Part shown: positions 54,628 through 57,609 of the stretch, piece after piece
How the letters are laid out: the number at the start of each line of letters is the position of its first letter
Numbering within the stretch: the first letter of the stretch is position 1
Origin: Globomyces pollinis-pini
Lineage: Eukaryota > Chytridiomycota > Chytridiomycetes > Rhizophydiales > Globomycetaceae
DNA length: 57,609 nt
Reading direction: 5' to 3'
Assembly: GCA_025399215.1 (NCBI GenBank)
Contig: MU621164.1
Span: 9,125-66,733, forward strand
Program-made: the position numbers and the translations under genes
Notes under the pieces: model-generated
Databases searched by the model: none
The model's input: only the letters and a program-made list of their open reading frames with translations
Told to the model about the DNA's origin: nothing

Positions 54628-54864
54628 TGTTTTGAATGAAAATTGTTTTGGAATTTTTTTTTTGTTTTTTTTTTTCAATCACAAACATCACCTTAAAACA
54701 AAGCTGATGAGCAATTGAATTCCTTATCTGAGTGCTTAAGAATTAGTTTGAAAGCGGAATGATGCAATCGGAATGATTAAGAATCAGTTTGTAATCTGAT
54801 GCAAGTAGCAAAAAAAATCCTAATAGGAATGTTTTCTTGAAAAACTAAAAACACTCTTGTTTTT

Positions 54865-56793
54865 TTATTTTAAAGATGATGCAACTGATAAAGATTCAGC
54901 AAGTTGGACTTCAAGTTGGCGAATACGTGATTCTCGTGATGACAAGGAATTCTTTAATTCCTCATTCTCTTTTCGAAGTTTATGATACTCTTCTTGATAC
55001 TAAAATATTAAAAATCATTTTAAAGATACTTCTTTATCAGAAAGTGGTGGGTTACCACTAGCTGGGGAGGCTGCTGCTGATACTGCTGCTGATGCACTAA
55101 CAACAAATTCTTTGGCTGGTGCTGGTGTAAACCCAAGTTCAAGATTAATCAATTTTGGACCACAGGTTTTTCCATTGAACCATTCATTGGCAGACATGGC
55201 AGGTTCAGGGCCAGCTGTATCTGGAAACAGATCACTCTGGAATAAATCACTCTGTAATTGTAAGTTGACAATCACACTACCTTTCGTGGGACTTTCATTG
55301 AAATTGGCTCGACCATGGTAGGGTGTACTTTATAGATTCGAGCAACTTCCGTTTCGTTGATTGTGCATGCTCGCTTGGGTAAGAAAGCAATTCCACGTAA
55401 CGGGTCGGAAGATTTATATTCAGATAATTCATAAATGTTTTTGTCTTCTTCTACCCATTCATAGTATCGGATATTTCCATCTCCCTTTCCGGCAACATAA
55501 ATCATCTTTGTGTCGGCATCATAATATGGAATTAATAACCTGATATTAGACTGAAACTGTTACCCTGATGAGGTGTCAATGTTTTCTTGTTTGATCGGGG
55601 TTGAGAGGTTTTTGTAATCCCAGATATAGATTTGTCGATCACTGGTTCGACTGAAACCAGTAGTACATAGGTAGGAAGAGTCTCCTAAAGTGACTACACG
55701 TGAACCTTTGATTCCTTGGTGTCCTGGAGCTTCCTAACTATAAACAGATATGATCTTACTGCCACGGTTTTCCCAGCTCTGACATCAAATACTCTTAATT
55801 TTTTGTCTTTACAGGTACTTGCCAGTAAATTTCCTAACTATGAATGTAGCACTCCCAAACCTTCATAACTCCAAGAAATGGATTGAATTAATTCTCCATG
55901 CCCTTGTAAATCAATTTTAGCTTGTCCAGTAGTAATATCCCAGATTTTAACGAGAAAATCGGCTGAAGTGGTTGCAAGAATGTTGTCTGCTACAGGATTG
56001 AACAGTACATGTCCCACTTTTCTACCATGTCCGGTTAAAGCGACAGTTGGAGTGTTGATACTTTCTGTTAATCCACCTTCAGGAATGGTCCATACCATTG
56101 CCTATAATTTTTAGAATACATTGCTTGTATTATAGACGGTGAAATCAAATAGATATTCAGTTTAATAAAAGTATAGTAATTAAGGTAGTATAATTTGGTT
56201 GAATAAAGAAATATGAAGTACCTTGCAATCTTCAGAAGCAGAAGCAATAACATGGTCATTAAAAGGATTGAAATCGGTATCAAGAACAGCACCAGCATGT
56301 CCATTAAAGACAGGTAAATTCTCTGGTAATTTACCAACCATCGCATGAGGGATAACGGCAAATGCACCACCTAACCAAACGTCAATAAAAGCAAATAAGA
56401 AAAAGGATTGATGGAAGAGTGAATAAAGGAGAAACATACCTCCACCAACATCCAAATTAACTGCAATAAAGAGGGGATTAGCGGAAGCCAAGTTAGTATC
56501 CCAAGCGGATTTGGAGACCTAGGGTAAGTGAAGACCAAACTAACCTTTAGATTATCGTAGCATTGGTCTCTCTTTGCAGCGGTACCGAAAGTGTGACGAT
56601 CTAAATAATTAGTTATATTCCAATGAGTTGTGATAAATAGTGATAGTAAAATGGATGGTATTAATATTAATATAATAGGGTATGTTAGTAGTCTAAATCC
56701 AAATGAATCAATGGAGATGATGATCAAGTCCTTGGTACATTAAGGTAGTGAAAGCAAGAGATTACATTTGGAAGCACGCACAAATTTACTCAT
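54865..56793 (-). CDS. CRN1: Coronin
   Basis: A WD40 actin-binding protein that regulates Arp2/3 and cofilin at endocytic patches. The start at 56793 gives MSKFVRASKYRHTFGTAAKR, the canonical coronin opening, across a first intron of about 165 nt, long for this genome. The WD repeats include VFNGHAGAVLDTDFNPFND, IPEGGLTESINTPTVALTGH and KIWDITTGQAKIDLQGHGEL. The conserved C-terminal extension follows: AGKGDGNIRYYEW, SDPLRGIAFLPKRA, EVARIYKVH and then DLFPDT. An Ala-rich linker leads to a terminal coiled coil (YHKLRKENEELKNSL then SRIRQLEVQLAESL) ending at 54865. Several introns are present. Identification is certain; minor exon borders are approximate. Confidence 0.94.
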
Positions 56794-57032
56794 TAGAAGT
56801 AAAAAAAGGGCTGATTAGTGGATGGTAGAACAAACAAAATACACACAATGAAAGCTACTACTAATACGAGTTACTAGTATTACTAACTAGTAGTAGTCAA
56901 TAGTTAGTAGTAGTTAGTAGCTTATAAAACTAGTAGTAGTAGTATAGCTAATGTCTTGCTTATAACTGTTACTTTGATTTCCTTATCATCTCATTCAATA
57001 CTCAAAACTTGGTTTTTATTTTTCTTTCTTTT

Positions 57033-57525
57033 ATGTTGGTTGTAGGTTTGGTCACCAGTTGTGAACTCATTCCAAACAAAGACAAACTAAAGGATTTACT
57101 CGTAGATGTAGGTCTTGATGAACCTATACAAATTGTCACTAACGCTCCTAATATTACACTACATTCCAGAACTATCATTGCTCTCGTCGATCATGAACTG
57201 GATATAAATGGTGAGACCATTATCGTAAAGAAATCTATTGTCGGTGGAAGACCTTCTCATGGTAAACGATTCCTTTCTCATCATAGGAATGGTTTGTGAT
57301 TCGAAAATGTGTGGTTGGGTAGGTGGTGCGGAAGGTATTGCTGTTCAAATTCCTGAATCGTTTCCTGTCGGCTCAGAATGTCCTTCATCTCGACCACGGA
57401 TGGATGGAGGTGGTCAGACTCAATCTCAACCTGAGGAATTGTCTATCAAAGACAAGAAGGCTTTAGAAAAGGCTGCCAAAAAGGCTGCTGCAAAGGAAAA
57501 AAAGAGAAGCAAAGAAGGCTGTTAA
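57033..57525 (+). CDS. tRNA-binding (EMAPII/Trbp111-like) OB-fold protein
   Basis: Two exons (25-nt intron at the codons for PSHG) give 155 residues. The OB-fold tRNA-binding domain reads VVGLVTSCELIPNKDKLKDL, then PIQIVTNAPNI, HGMVCDSKMCGW and GIAVQIPESFPVGSE. This is the order and spacing of stand-alone or aminoacyl-tRNA-synthetase-associated tRNA-binding domains. A Lys/Ala-rich tail follows. The first ATG in frame is 57033; the domain begins almost at once. The tail ends KEKKRSKEGC, but dropping one A from the run of seven at 57497-57503 would give a more natural Lys/Ala/Glu tail ending at 57544, so a sequencing error or real length polymorphism is possible there. Confidence 0.8.
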
Positions 57526-57609
57526 AGCTGCTCCTGCAGAGTAATCTCGTTTGTAATACAGTCATAAAATATTTCATGGTGCATTACGTTCTAATTAGTA
57601 TCCTTAAAG

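Overview
The window looks like nuclear DNA of an early-diverging, probably zoosporic (chytrid-like) fungus. It is AT-rich. Most genes are interrupted by GT-AG introns of only about 22-35 nt, with a YTRAT-like branch point just before TTAG or TAG. The genes include fungal-type endocytic adaptors, GPI-anchored Thr/Pro-rich wall proteins, a berberine-bridge-type oxidase and a nonribosomal peptide synthetase (NRPS). They also include a complete intraflagellar transport protein (IFT20), which fungi that have lost the flagellum usually lack. No taxonomic marker gene is present, so the placement is an inference.

Layout. 0-8.4 kb: two ANTH-domain endocytic genes in tandem (an AP180/CALM-like gene and SLA2/HIP1R), flanked by two copies of a secreted lectin-like protein; then a GNAT acetyltransferase. 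8.9-10.9 kb: a SANBR/KIAA1841-type BTB protein. 11.0-17.5 kb: a Gly/Asn-repeat single-pass membrane protein, a poorly resolved repeat-containing gene, a small two-exon gene and long gene-poor stretches. 17.5-22.7 kb: three tandem Thr/Pro/Cys repeat GPI proteins with a tRNA-Ser(UGA) between the first two. 23.0-31.7 kb: RNA polymerase III subunit RPC34, a five-pass membrane protein, three paralogous seven-pass membrane proteins, tRNA-Asp(GUC) and IFT20. 32.0-36.3 kb: NUP98 (FG repeats, GLEBS motif, autoproteolytic-type domain) and mitochondrial ribosomal protein uS11m. 36.4-51.9 kb: a BBE-like flavin oxidase, a 3.6-kb relic region with scrambled AATF/BFR2 pseudogene pieces and tandem repeats, then a 3,311-residue trimodular NRPS ending in an FSH1-like hydrolase. 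52.4-57.5 kb: a secreted protein, a tail-anchored inositol polyphosphate 5-phosphatase, coronin and a tRNA-binding OB-fold protein.

Themes. SLA2, the AP180-like gene, coronin and the 5-phosphatase all belong to actin-linked endocytosis and phosphoinositide turnover. The GPI mucins, the lectin-like pair and the Gly/Asn membrane protein belong to the cell surface. The NRPS and the BBE oxidase may form a small metabolite locus.

The strongest novel signal is in the first intron zone of NUP98 (32107-32356). This 250-nt stretch can be parsed completely into eight consecutive minimal introns. Each begins GTA or GTAA, carries a YTRAT branch-like site and ends in TTAG. They are separated by 3-nt microexons (ATA four times, ATG once) or abut directly as AG|GT. 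Second is the NRPS: a three-module enzyme whose last carrier domain lacks the phosphopantetheine serine, whose first and third condensation domains lack the catalytic histidine, and which ends in an FSH1-family hydrolase.
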